NCBI RefSeq assembly: GCF_900169165.1
Contig: NZ_FXYY01000011.1
Location: forward strand, 1-64,000
Length of the DNA stretch: 64,000 bases
Origin: Brevibacterium linens ATCC 9172
GTDB taxonomy: Bacteria; Actinomycetota; Actinomycetes; Actinomycetales; Brevibacteriaceae
Direction of reading: 5' to 3'
Shown here: one piece after another, positions 54,340-62,345 of the stretch
How positions within the stretch are numbered: the stretch's first letter is position 1
Layout of the letters: each line of letters begins with the position of its first letter
Program-made: the position numbers and the translations under genes
Notes under the pieces: model-generated
Told to the model about the DNA's origin: nothing
Seen by the model: only the letters and a program-made list of their open reading frames with translations
Databases searched by the model: none

Positions 54340-54993
54340 ATGAGTGTGCTCTATCTGGTACGGCACGGACAGGCTTCGTTCGGCACCGATGACTATGATC
54401 GACTGTCCGACCTCGGCAAGGAGCAGAGCCGCATCACCGGTCGCTTCCTCGCCTCACAAGGGCTCGAACCCGATCGCATCATCCACGGTGAGATGCTGCG
54501 GCAGCGCCAGACAGCCGAAGGCCTCCTCGCAGGACTCGGCCGCGATGTGGACGCCCACGTCGACGCTGGCTGGAACGAATATGCCGCTTGGGAACTCACC
54601 GGCGTACTCACGGATCTCGACCCGCGCGCTCAGCACGATTCGAAGATCTTCCAGGGCGAACTCGAACGCGGTGCCGCCCGGTGGGCCTCGGGTGAACACG
54701 ACGAGGACTACACGGAGACCTACAACCAGTTCACGTCACGCGTCGAACGCGCTCTCGCTGATGCGGTCGCGGCCATGGAGTCAGGACAGTCAGCGATCGT
54801 GGTCTCGAGCGCCGGTGCCATCGCGTGGACCGCGGCCCGACTGATCGGCGGCGGTTTCGACCAATGGATGGCCTTCAACCGAGTGACCATCAACACCGGC
54901 ATCACGAAGATCATCACCGGCCGAGGCGGCACCAGCCTCATCTCGTTCAACGACCACGGCCACCAGGATCCGAAGAACGCCACCTACCGCTAA
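54340..54993 (+). CDS. Histidine phosphatase family protein
   Basis: A 217-residue phosphoglycerate-mutase-like phosphatase. LYLVRHGQASF holds the catalytic RHG, MLRQRQTAEGLLAGL the family Arg, and VVSSAGAIAWTAARLIGGG the late active-site region; His is replaced by Ser/Ala around the usual GHG. The substrate is unknown. Direct 20-bp repeats begin 10 bp after its stop. Confidence 0.85.
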   Translation: MSVLYLVRHGQASFGTDDYDRLSDLGKEQSRITGRFLASQGLEPDRIIHGEMLRQRQTAEGLLAGLGRDVDAHVDAGWNEYAAWELTGVLTDLDPRAQHDSKIFQGELERGAARWASGEHDEDYTETYNQFTSRVERALADAVAAMESGQSAIVVSSAGAIAWTAARLIGGGFDQWMAFNRVTINTGITKIITGRGGTSLISFNDHGHQDPKNATYR

Positions 54994-55003
54994 GGCGGCG
55001 AAA

Positions 55004-55106
55004 GCCGAACTCGCGAGTCAGCCGTGGCGACGTATGCCGAACCGGCGAGTCAGCCCTCCGTGGCGGCGAAGGCCGAACCGGCATAGGCCGAGCCCGCGAG
55101 TCAGCC
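55004..55106. repeat. Dispersed 20-bp direct repeats
   Basis: Copies of GCCGAACCGGCGAGTCAGCC and close variants at 55004, 55036 and 55087, plus a partial at 55072. The last copy overlaps the stop codon of the ArsO-like gene. The array lies between the convergent phosphatase and ars genes. Confidence 0.7.
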
Positions 55107-56645
55107 GTTCCTGCTCTCTCCTGATCGCCCGTGTTCTGTCCCCGTAGGAATCCCGATCACAACCGGCTCCGCGGAACCGCAGCATCCGCCGGCCTCCGGT
55201 GCACCAGCGACGTCGACGGTGTCGGCTGCGCCCGGTGAGCCCGGTGTGCCAGCTGCGCCCGCTGCGCCAGCTAGGTCCGGCGCGCCAGCTGCGTCCGGTG
55301 CGCCAGCTGCGTCCGGTGCGCCTGCCGCGGGCAAGTCGACGAAACCAGGCTTGCCGGACGGAGCATCACACGAAGATCCGATGTCAGTCGAACACACGCC
55401 GGTCTCCGGCAGGACGAGCTCGACTCGGTCTGCAGCTTCCAGGTCCCCTGCGATCGCTGCGACGACGGAACGGACCTGCTCATAGCCGGTGTACATGAGG
55501 AACGTCGGGGCTCGCCCGTAGGACTTCATGCCCACAATGTAGAAATTCGGCTCCGGATGCCCCAGCACCCGGGCACCATGCGGCGAGACGGTTCCGCAGC
55601 TGTGATATTCGGGATCGATGAGCGGCCCCAACTGCTGCGGAGCTTCGACAACCGGGTCGAGGTCCAGCCGGATCTCGCGCAGGAATCCCAGGTCGGGACG
55701 GAAGCCGGTGGCCGGGACGACCCGATCGGCGTGGAGCGTCACCGGCTCACCGCCGGTCTCGGCAGTCACGGTGCCACCACCGTCGGTGGCGAACCCGGTG
55801 ATCCTCGTAGAGGCATGCACGTCGATGGCCCCGTCTTCGACTAGACGGCGGAGCCGGGCGCCCAGGGCTCCGCGAGCCGGCAGACCGTCCTGGTCCTCCC
55901 CGCCGTAGACGGATGCCGGGTCTGCGCGCCTGAGCACCCAGCCGATTCGCGTGCCCGGCACTTCCGCACGCAGCTTCGCCAGAGCCATGAGCGTGTTCGC
56001 CGCCGAATGCCCTCCACCGACGACAAGAGTCCGCCGTCCGGCGAACTGCTCACGGTCACGGCCGGTCACATCGGGCAGAGGCGAAGTGATGAACCCGCTG
56101 CGACGAGCCTCGACTTCGCCGGGCGCCGCGAGCCCGGACTGCCCGATCGGGTTCGGACTCCCCCATGTCCCCGAAGCGTCGACGACCGCCCTGACCTGGA
56201 AGTCCGCCGTAGTTCCATCGGAGTTCTGCGTGCGAACAAGGAAAGGAGTCGACTCACGCTGCGCGGTGCCCGTCCGGTCCAGTCCGACCCGGCTCACTGC
56301 CACAACCCGGGTATCGGTGAGGATGGATTCTCGGAGTTCAACTGTCTCGGCCAGCGGATTGAGATAGTCCCGGATGAGCTCGTCACCGGTGGGCAGGTGC
56401 TCGCCGTCGGGCTCCTGCCAACCGGTGGGCGCCAGCAGGCCGCAGGCCGCGACTTCGATGTTGTACTTCCACGGTGAGAACAACCCGATATGACCCCACT
56501 CGGCCACTGCCGCCGCGACGGAGGATCCCACCTCGAAGACGAGCGGTCGGATCCCACGTCGGACCAACTGGGCCGCGGCCGCGAGGCCGACGGGACCGGA
56601 ACCGATCACGGCGACCGGCAGATCTGCGAGCGCGATATCAGTCAT
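55101..56645 (-). CDS. ArsO-like FAD oxidoreductase with repeat tail
   Basis: A 514-residue flavoprotein that ends the arsenic operon. FAD motif VAVIGSGPVGLAAAAQLVRR, second nucleotide motif LVVGGGHSAANTLMALAKLR. It overlaps arsC by 8 bp; the longer frame upstream is a shadow. After residue 415 come VCSTDIGSSC, then tandem GAPDAA-type hexapeptides, a GGCCGSAEP pair of adjacent Cys, and a polar end. The extra Cys could bind As(III), which is inferred. ArsO proteins in ars operons are thought to act on arsenic or arsenic-linked redox. Confidence 0.78.
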   Translation of the reverse strand: MTDIALADLPVAVIGSGPVGLAAAAQLVRRGIRPLVFEVGSSVAAAVAEWGHIGLFSPWKYNIEVAACGLLAPTGWQEPDGEHLPTGDELIRDYLNPLAETVELRESILTDTRVVAVSRVGLDRTGTAQRESTPFLVRTQNSDGTTADFQVRAVVDASGTWGSPNPIGQSGLAAPGEVEARRSGFITSPLPDVTGRDREQFAGRRTLVVGGGHSAANTLMALAKLRAEVPGTRIGWVLRRADPASVYGGEDQDGLPARGALGARLRRLVEDGAIDVHASTRITGFATDGGGTVTAETGGEPVTLHADRVVPATGFRPDLGFLREIRLDLDPVVEAPQQLGPLIDPEYHSCGTVSPHGARVLGHPEPNFYIVGMKSYGRAPTFLMYTGYEQVRSVVAAIAGDLEAADRVELVLPETGVCSTDIGSSCDAPSGKPGFVDLPAAGAPDAAGAPDAAGAPDLAGAAGAAGTPGSPGAADTVDVAGAPEAGGCCGSAEPVVIGIPTGTEHGRSGESRNG

Positions 56646-57120
56646 TGGCAGCCGCCTCGGTGATGGGGGTCGACGTGATCGTCGGCTCTGTGGATTTCGT
56701 CCCTGCGTCGGGGGCGAGATCGACGATGAGGGCTTCGACTCGGGTCCGGATCTCATCACGGATTCGGCGCACCGATTCCGGGCTCTGACCTGCGGGATCG
56801 TCGAGAACCCAGTCTTCGTATCGTTTGCCGGGGAAGATCGGGCACGCATCGCCGCAGCCCATCGTGATCACGACGTCCGAGGTGCGCACGGTATCTGCGT
56901 CGAGCAGAGTGGGGCTGTTGCGGGTGATGTCGATGCCGAGCTCCCGCATGGCATCGATGGCGACGGGGTTGATCGTCTCGGCCGGTGCGCTGCCGGCGGA
57001 CCGCACTTCGACTGATCCCCCGGCCAGTCCGCGGAGGAGCCCGGCCGCCATCTGGGATCTGCCGGCATTGTGCACACAGACGAAGAGGACACTCGGCTTA
57101 GGCGTTGGTGTGGGACTCAT
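56638..57120 (-). CDS. arsC: Arsenate reductase (mycothiol/thioredoxin type)
   Basis: A 160-residue low-molecular-weight-phosphatase-fold arsenate reductase. The catalytic loop is C15-V-H-N-A-G-R-S (LFVCVHNAGRSQMAAGL), and further Cys89 and Cys93 lie in ITMGCGDACPIFPGKR. In Corynebacterium, related enzymes use mycothiol and mycoredoxin. It reduces arsenate to arsenite for export by the Acr3 carrier, whose gene overlaps it by 4 bp. Confidence 0.92.
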   Translation of the reverse strand: MSPTPTPKPSVLFVCVHNAGRSQMAAGLLRGLAGGSVEVRSAGSAPAETINPVAIDAMRELGIDITRNSPTLLDADTVRTSDVVITMGCGDACPIFPGKRYEDWVLDDPAGQSPESVRRIRDEIRTRVEALIVDLAPDAGTKSTEPTITSTPITEAAAND

Positions 57121-58277
57121 GCTCGATTCGCTCCTTGAACAGAGTTTGAGGGGAAGAAACGGGGTCGCGCCCAGAGCGCGACGTAGACGAGGGCGACGAG
57201 GATGGGCACCTCGATGAGCGGGCCGACGACTCCGGCGAGCGCCTGCCCCGAGGCGACGCCGTACGTCCCGATCGCCACTGCGATGGCGAGTTCGAAGTTG
57301 TTGCCGGCAGCGGTGAATGCCAGGGTCGTCGTCTTCTCATAGCCCAGGTTCAAGGCCTTGCCGATGACCATCCCGACAGCGAAGACGACGACGAAGTAGA
57401 CGAGCAGAGGCAGGGCGATGCGGGCGACGTTGCCCGGGTGAGAGGTGATCTCGTCACCCTGGAAGGCGAAGAGCACGACGATGGTGAACAGCAGTCCGTA
57501 GAGCGCCCACGGCCCGACTTTCGGGAGGAATCGATCTTCGTACCACTGACGTCCCTTCGCCTTCTCCCCCACGGTGCGTGTGAGGAAGCCGGCGAGAAGC
57601 GGGATTCCGAGGAAGACGAGGACGCTCGCGGTGATTGCCCAGAAGGAGAATTCGCTGCTCGTCGTCGGCAGCCCCAGCAGGTTCGGCAGCCACTGCAGAT
57701 AGAACCAGCCGAGGAGACCGAATGCGAGAACCTGGAACACGGAGTTGATGGCCACGAGCACGACGGCGGCCTCGCGGTCGCCGCACGCCAGGTCGTTCCA
57801 GATGAGGACCATGGCGATGCACCTGGCCAACCCGACGATGATCAGTCCGGTGCGGTACTCGGGCAGGTCGGGAAGGAAGAGCCAGGCGAGCGCGAACATG
57901 AACGCCGGAGCGGCCAACCAGTTGATGACCAGCGAGGTGATCATGAGCTTCTTGTCGGCCAGCACGTGTCCGGTCTCGTTGTACCGGACCTTGGCGAGCA
58001 CGGGAAACATCATCACCAGGAGGCCGATGGCGATCGGCAGGGAGACGTCGGCGACCTTGACCGAGTCCAGAGCCTCGGCGAGACCGGGCACGAGCCTGCC
58101 CAACACCAGGCCCAGGGCCATGGCACCGATGATCCACAGCGGCAGGAATCGGTCCAGCGTCGACATCTTCGCCGCCACCGGCGATTCAGCGTTGGCAGTC
58201 GCCGTGGAATGCATGGTCCCCCTCGAGGTGCGAATCGTGCCGGCACCATCGTCATGTGTCGGCATATTGAAGTTCAT
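57117..58277 (-). CDS. acr3: Arsenite exporter Acr3
   Basis: A 386-residue Acr3-type carrier with ten membrane helices. The conserved Cys motif is in VGLARCIAMVLIWNDLACGD, and the late motif AFTAAGNNFELAIAVAIGTY is diagnostic for Acr3. It exports arsenite using the proton gradient. The ATG at 58277 falls about where transcription should begin, so the mRNA may be leaderless; a later ATG at 58214 is an alternative. It heads the acr3-arsC-arsO operon and is divergent from arsR with one shared operator. Confidence 0.94.
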   Translation of the reverse strand: MNFNMPTHDDGAGTIRTSRGTMHSTATANAESPVAAKMSTLDRFLPLWIIGAMALGLVLGRLVPGLAEALDSVKVADVSLPIAIGLLVMMFPVLAKVRYNETGHVLADKKLMITSLVINWLAAPAFMFALAWLFLPDLPEYRTGLIIVGLARCIAMVLIWNDLACGDREAAVVLVAINSVFQVLAFGLLGWFYLQWLPNLLGLPTTSSEFSFWAITASVLVFLGIPLLAGFLTRTVGEKAKGRQWYEDRFLPKVGPWALYGLLFTIVVLFAFQGDEITSHPGNVARIALPLLVYFVVVFAVGMVIGKALNLGYEKTTTLAFTAAGNNFELAIAVAIGTYGVASGQALAGVVGPLIEVPILVALVYVALWARPRFFPSNSVQGANRA

Positions 58278-58297
58278 CGATACGATAGGACCACAAG

Positions 58298-58317
58298 ACA
58301 TCGACAAATGTCAATGT
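58298..58317. promoter_or_regulatory. ArsR operator in divergent ars promoters
   Basis: An imperfect palindrome ACATCGACA-AA-TGTCAATGT with one mismatch per arm pair. Its TCGACA and, on the reverse strand, TTGACA serve as the -35 elements of the arsR and acr3 promoters. A -10 CATAAT for arsR lies at 58323-58328. Confidence 0.75.
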
Positions 58318-58334
58318 ATGGGCATAATGGAAGA

Positions 58335-58700
58335 GTGACCACACAACCCGCGCCCCCTCCGACCAATACGGACGTCTGCTGCCCGTCGCTGACCGTCTCG
58401 CCGTTGAGTCTCGATGACGCCCAGGATTTCGCGCGCATCCTCAAAGCAGTGGCCGATCCGACCCGGCTGCGGCTGGTCTCCCTCGTCGCCGCGCACGAGC
58501 AGCAGGAAGCGTGCGTCTGCGATCTCACCGAACCCGTCGGTCTCGGCCAGCCGACCGTCTCGCACCATCTGAAGATCCTCGTCGATGCCGGGGTCCTGCA
58601 CCGTGAGAAGCGCGGAGTCTGGTCGTACTATTCGCTCGAGGCCACCACGTTGAACCGCCTCTCCGAATTCCTCTCCCCCACCTCGACCGCGCACGGGTAG
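58335..58700 (+). CDS. arsR: Arsenic-responsive ArsR repressor
   Basis: A 121-residue ArsR. Starting at the GTG at 58335, adjacent Cys fall at residues 15 and 16 (TDVCCPSLTVS), the pair used by Corynebacterium glutamicum ArsR for As(III). The helix Cys motif ACVCDL follows at about residues 59-64, and the DNA helix is GLGQPTVSHHLKILVDAGVL. The GTG lies about 6 bp after the -10, so translation is probably leaderless. Upstream in-frame ATGs would lie inside the operator and are rejected. Confidence 0.9.
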   Translation: MTTQPAPPPTNTDVCCPSLTVSPLSLDDAQDFARILKAVADPTRLRLVSLVAAHEQQEACVCDLTEPVGLGQPTVSHHLKILVDAGVLHREKRGVWSYYSLEATTLNRLSEFLSPTSTAHG

Positions 58701-58726
58701 GGTTCTTTCGCCGAGGCGACCTGGCC

Positions 58727-61009
58727 CTACTGCTGCCGGTGGACGTGCGCCACCGCCTCGGCGCGACTGCGCACGCCGAGCTTGCGGTACAGCGCGGACA
58801 ACCGGTTCTTCAACGTCCCGGACACCACTCCGAACTCGCGGGCGATCTGCGCGATCGACTTCGATGAGTCGATCGCGAACAGCAGCGACTGCTCGGCCGG
58901 GGTGAGATCGGTCTGGAAGTCCGGCGCCACCGGTGAGGTCTCCGGCAGCTCGAGCAGTCGCTGCTGCAGAACGTCTGCTGTGATGTCCGCCGAATGGAAC
59001 GACCTGGCCACGGCTTCCCACTCGGCGAAATCGGCCGATGCGGGAATGAGTGCCTCGCGAGCAGCCTTCGACAGCTGCGCCACGGCGAACACCGAAGCCG
59101 CGATCGCGCAGTAGTCGAGCATGTGCACAAAGGTCTCCAACGCCTGGTCGGCCTGTCCCTCATGGTGGAGGATGTCGGCGCGCAGGGCCATGGCACAGCT
59201 CTTGAGCCTGGGCCCCTGATCACTGCTGAGTGCCTGCCCGGTCGCCGTCCACAGGCGATCATGCTGCCCGAAGACGAGCGCCTGCCGAGCCTTGACGATC
59301 GCGTCACCGGGGTTGGCCGAACTCATGCGATCGCTCATGTCCTGCAGCGTCTTCGTCTCCCCCGCCGCAGCGAGCACGAACCCGACGACGTTGACGATTC
59401 CGGAGAATCGAGCACTCGCATCGCCGGCCGCCGTCGGCCGGATCTGCACCGTCGAGCTCTCCGTCACGAGCTTCGCAGCAATCGACGCCCGCCCGCGGTA
59501 CACGTAGTACAGCGCCTTGGCACAGTCCGGCATCGGCCCCAGAGATTGAGTCGGCTTCGCCTGGTCCAGGGCACCGAGGATGTCCTCCGCCGCGTTGAGG
59601 TCGAGCCGGTCGAGGCTGCGCATCAGCTCAATGCTCAGCGCTGTCCGCTCGTCCGGCAGCGTGTCCATCCCGAATCGGCGAGCGTTCTCTCGCGCCCGCT
59701 CAAGGCAGCGGTCCATGTCCGATCCGTGCCCGTGCCCCAGCCCGGCCAACGCGGATTCGACCAGTCCCGCCAGCAGGGGATGCGGCGAGTTCGGAGTATA
59801 GATCCCCGCGAAGTGCACGACGCTCTGCAGTACCGGTGTCGCCTCGGTGAAGCGACCGGCCGCAACGAGGTTCCGTCCGCGCTCAAGATTGAGCTCGGCC
59901 TGCAGCATCAGTGTGGGTCCCGGTTCCCCGTCACCGAGGCTGAGCATGCGTTTCCGTCCGACCTCGATGACGTCGAGCGCCGCATCGTACTTCCGGTTCA
60001 ACCGGTGGCGGCGCGCCTCCAGCATGGTCAGCACGGCCACCTCGTCGCCGGAGAGGGGGAGGCTCGGATCGGTCAGCCGGCCGTGCAGCTCCGGCACTAC
60101 GATGCTGTCGAAGTCGGTCGCCGACATCAGCTGCCATGGGTCATCGGTACCGAGCACGTGCCGGGTCGAATCGATGCGTCGAGCCGCGCTGCGAGCCAGG
60201 GTGAGGATCGGGTTCTTCGCGATCACTGCCTCGGGGACGCTGAGAAGGGCCTCGATCGAAGTCGGCACATCGATGAAGACGTTGACCGACCGTCGTGCCC
60301 ACCCGCGCTCGAGGATCTTCCAGTCCCTGATCTCCAGGACGAGGTCGAGCAGCTCGGGCAGTCCTTCACGGCGGTCCGCGCGCTGGCGGCCGATCACGTC
60401 GGCGACGGCCATGCCGAGAGCTTCGCGCGGAGTCCTCTTCGCGATGCCATCATCGACGGCGGTGATGCGTCGCATGAGTATGCGGATGAAGGTGGGAACG
60501 GTGAAGACCTCGTCGCCGGGGGCAACAGCGAGCAGCCCTGCCGAGGTCAGCAGCGGAGTGAGGTCATCGGGGGTGGAATCGTTCGCGACTTTCCCTGCGG
60601 CGTAGGCGGCGTGGACGAGGTCGACCATGCTCGAGGTGATCGTCGGCGTCCAGGCGAAGAGCGCGAGCAGGTAGAGTGCTGCGGATTCACGGGAGGAGTC
60701 GGCGAGAGTCGGATTCAACGACGGGGACAGCATGGCGACGGTCCGGTCTGGGGCGGTGTCACCGGCAGGCAGTCCCGCTTCGACTCGGGCCTGAACAAGT
60801 GAGGCGGCGATGCGGACACGTCCGCCGCTGGCGCGGAAGATCCGCTCGAGGTCGGACTCGGAGAGGGTGCCGTACGGCTCGAGCGCCGATGCGAAGTCAT
60901 TCGCCGAGGCGGCTCGCGGTCCGAATTGCGCATCGAAGACCGACGGGGATCCGTCGGAGTCCGACGGGCGGTTCACATTTTCGACTCGCTTGATCTGTTG
61001 AGGTGGCAC
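58727..61009 (-). CDS. Large LuxR-type regulator
   Basis: A 760-residue protein ending in a LuxR/GerE helix-turn-helix (LTPAEQSLLFAIDSSKSIAQ then FGVVSGTLKNRLSALYRKLG). The rest is helical, TPR-like repeat sequence without a clear Walker A, unlike LAL or MalT regulators. It could be a degenerate STAND regulator. It is divergent, with a 305-bp gap, from the TM2-Ltp gene and may control it. The N-terminus carries one copy of the 12-mer motif as RAASAN. The ligand is unknown. Confidence 0.8.
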   Translation of the reverse strand: MPPQQIKRVENVNRPSDSDGSPSVFDAQFGPRAASANDFASALEPYGTLSESDLERIFRASGGRVRIAASLVQARVEAGLPAGDTAPDRTVAMLSPSLNPTLADSSRESAALYLLALFAWTPTITSSMVDLVHAAYAAGKVANDSTPDDLTPLLTSAGLLAVAPGDEVFTVPTFIRILMRRITAVDDGIAKRTPREALGMAVADVIGRQRADRREGLPELLDLVLEIRDWKILERGWARRSVNVFIDVPTSIEALLSVPEAVIAKNPILTLARSAARRIDSTRHVLGTDDPWQLMSATDFDSIVVPELHGRLTDPSLPLSGDEVAVLTMLEARRHRLNRKYDAALDVIEVGRKRMLSLGDGEPGPTLMLQAELNLERGRNLVAAGRFTEATPVLQSVVHFAGIYTPNSPHPLLAGLVESALAGLGHGHGSDMDRCLERARENARRFGMDTLPDERTALSIELMRSLDRLDLNAAEDILGALDQAKPTQSLGPMPDCAKALYYVYRGRASIAAKLVTESSTVQIRPTAAGDASARFSGIVNVVGFVLAAAGETKTLQDMSDRMSSANPGDAIVKARQALVFGQHDRLWTATGQALSSDQGPRLKSCAMALRADILHHEGQADQALETFVHMLDYCAIAASVFAVAQLSKAAREALIPASADFAEWEAVARSFHSADITADVLQQRLLELPETSPVAPDFQTDLTPAEQSLLFAIDSSKSIAQIAREFGVVSGTLKNRLSALYRKLGVRSRAEAVAHVHRQQ

Positions 61010-61314
61010 GGATGGGGAACCTTCTTTTCGGCTCGACTCACGCCGAGGCGCAGCCGGGGAAGCTGCTGAGTAGTGAGGGGTGCGTTCACGAGTATGACAG
61101 ACAACTGCGAGTCAACAACGTTCCCGAACCTGACCATCTTCTTGGAACCGTCCATCCCCTGTTTGCTCCCCCGATCAACCGCCCCGCCGAAGCGGAGGAC
61201 TCCGACAAGTAGATTTGTTATCCAATCGAGACAACACCTGGCGTACTTGGTTGAAATTTTAACTTAAAGTTGAACGTGCAACTATCCCCTCTCTCTGAAT
61301 ATCCGGAAGTGATA
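61010..61314. promoter_or_regulatory. Divergent promoter region, AT-rich right half
   Basis: A 305-bp gap between the LuxR-type and TM2-Ltp genes. Bases 61211-61275 are AT-rich (runs such as GAAATTTTAACTTAAAGTT) and probably hold the TM2 gene promoter; a single box is not clear. GGAAG precedes the TM2 ATG. Confidence 0.45.
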
Positions 61315-62238
61315 ATGACACAGCAACCTCCAGTGCCGGTCGACAACTCGAACCAGTGGACCCCCGCTCAGCCGTCATTCGGGCAGAATCAGCCCCTCGT
61401 CGGGCAGAAGTCGTTCCTCGCTACGTGGCTGCTGTCGTGGCTGCTCGGCGGACTCGGCGTCGACCGTTTCTACCTGGGCAAGATCGGCACCGGCATCCTC
61501 AAACTCACCACCATCGGCGGTTTCGGTATCTGGTACCTCGTCGACTTGATCATCACCCTCGCCGGCAAACAGAAGGACAAGCAGGGTCTGCTCCTCATGG
61601 GGTACGACGACCACAAGAAGGTCGCCTGGATCGTGACCGGCATTTTCATCGTCCTCGGCCTCATCTTCGGCGGAGTCTCTGTGGGCTCGGCATCGAATGC
61701 CACCGACGACAATGCGCCGATCGTCTCCGACGAGGAAGCTCCTGCCGAGGAAGCTCCCGCAGCCGAAGCAGTCGAAGAACCCGTCGACGCAGAACCTGCC
61801 GTCGAGGAGGAACCTGCTGAGGAACCGGCCGAAGAGCCGGCGGAAGAACCCGCTGCTCAGGAGCCTGTCGAGGAAGAACCCGCCGTCGAGGAGCCCGCTG
61901 CACCGGCGGAAGAAGAGGACGACTCCAGCGTTCCCGCCGAGTACAACTCAGCCCTGACAAAGGCCGAGACCTACTCGGACATGATGCACATGAGCAAGAA
62001 GGGCATCTTTGATCAGCTGACAAGCGAGTACGGTGGCCAGTTCTCCGACGACGCGGCCCAATACGCTGTCGACAACGTTCAGGCCGACTGGAAGGAGAAC
62101 GCATTGGAGTCGGCGCGAACCTACCAGAATGATATGGCGATGTCACCGAACGCGATCCACGATCAGCTCACCAGCGAGTACGGCGGCCAGTTCACCCAAG
62201 CTGAAGCAGACTACGCGATCGAGAACCTCAACAACTGA
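61315..62238 (+). CDS. TM2-domain membrane protein with two Ltp domains
   Basis: A 307-residue protein. A Gln/Pro-rich N-terminus leads to a TM2 domain (30-82; SWLLGGLGVDRFYLGKIGTG) and a further helix (103-122). A Glu/Pro/Ala-rich stalk (138-205) then holds two tandem copies of an Ltp-type helical domain (210-257 and 260-305), each with DQLTSEYGGQF. Ltp domains occur in a Streptococcus phage lipoprotein that blocks injection of competing phage DNA. Exposure outside the cell is likely. The ATG at 61315 follows GGAAG. The function is inferred from domains only. Confidence 0.82.
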   Translation: MTQQPPVPVDNSNQWTPAQPSFGQNQPLVGQKSFLATWLLSWLLGGLGVDRFYLGKIGTGILKLTTIGGFGIWYLVDLIITLAGKQKDKQGLLLMGYDDHKKVAWIVTGIFIVLGLIFGGVSVGSASNATDDNAPIVSDEEAPAEEAPAAEAVEEPVDAEPAVEEEPAEEPAEEPAEEPAAQEPVEEEPAVEEPAAPAEEEDDSSVPAEYNSALTKAETYSDMMHMSKKGIFDQLTSEYGGQFSDDAAQYAVDNVQADWKENALESARTYQNDMAMSPNAIHDQLTSEYGGQFTQAEADYAIENLNN

Positions 62239-62276
62239 CGACGGTCGACAACTGACGAACGTCAGCGAACAGCTCC

Positions 62277-62312
62277 AAGGCGGGCGAAGGAATCTCTTCC
62301 TTCGCCCGCCTT
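62277..62312 (+). terminator. 16-bp hairpin after TM2-Ltp gene
   Basis: Arms AAGGCGGGCGAAGGAA (62277-62292) and complement (62297-62312), loop TCTC, the same loop as at 49506. It lies between this gene and the converging response regulator. Confidence 0.78.
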
Positions 62313-62345
62313 CGTTCGCTGAGCTCGCATAAATACACCGGCCCC

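Noticed and set aside
58308-58334. Upstream ATG starts for arsR
   Set aside because: They fall inside the operator and -10 element; the GTG at 58335 fits the promoter and the Cys15/Cys16 position of a characterised homologue.
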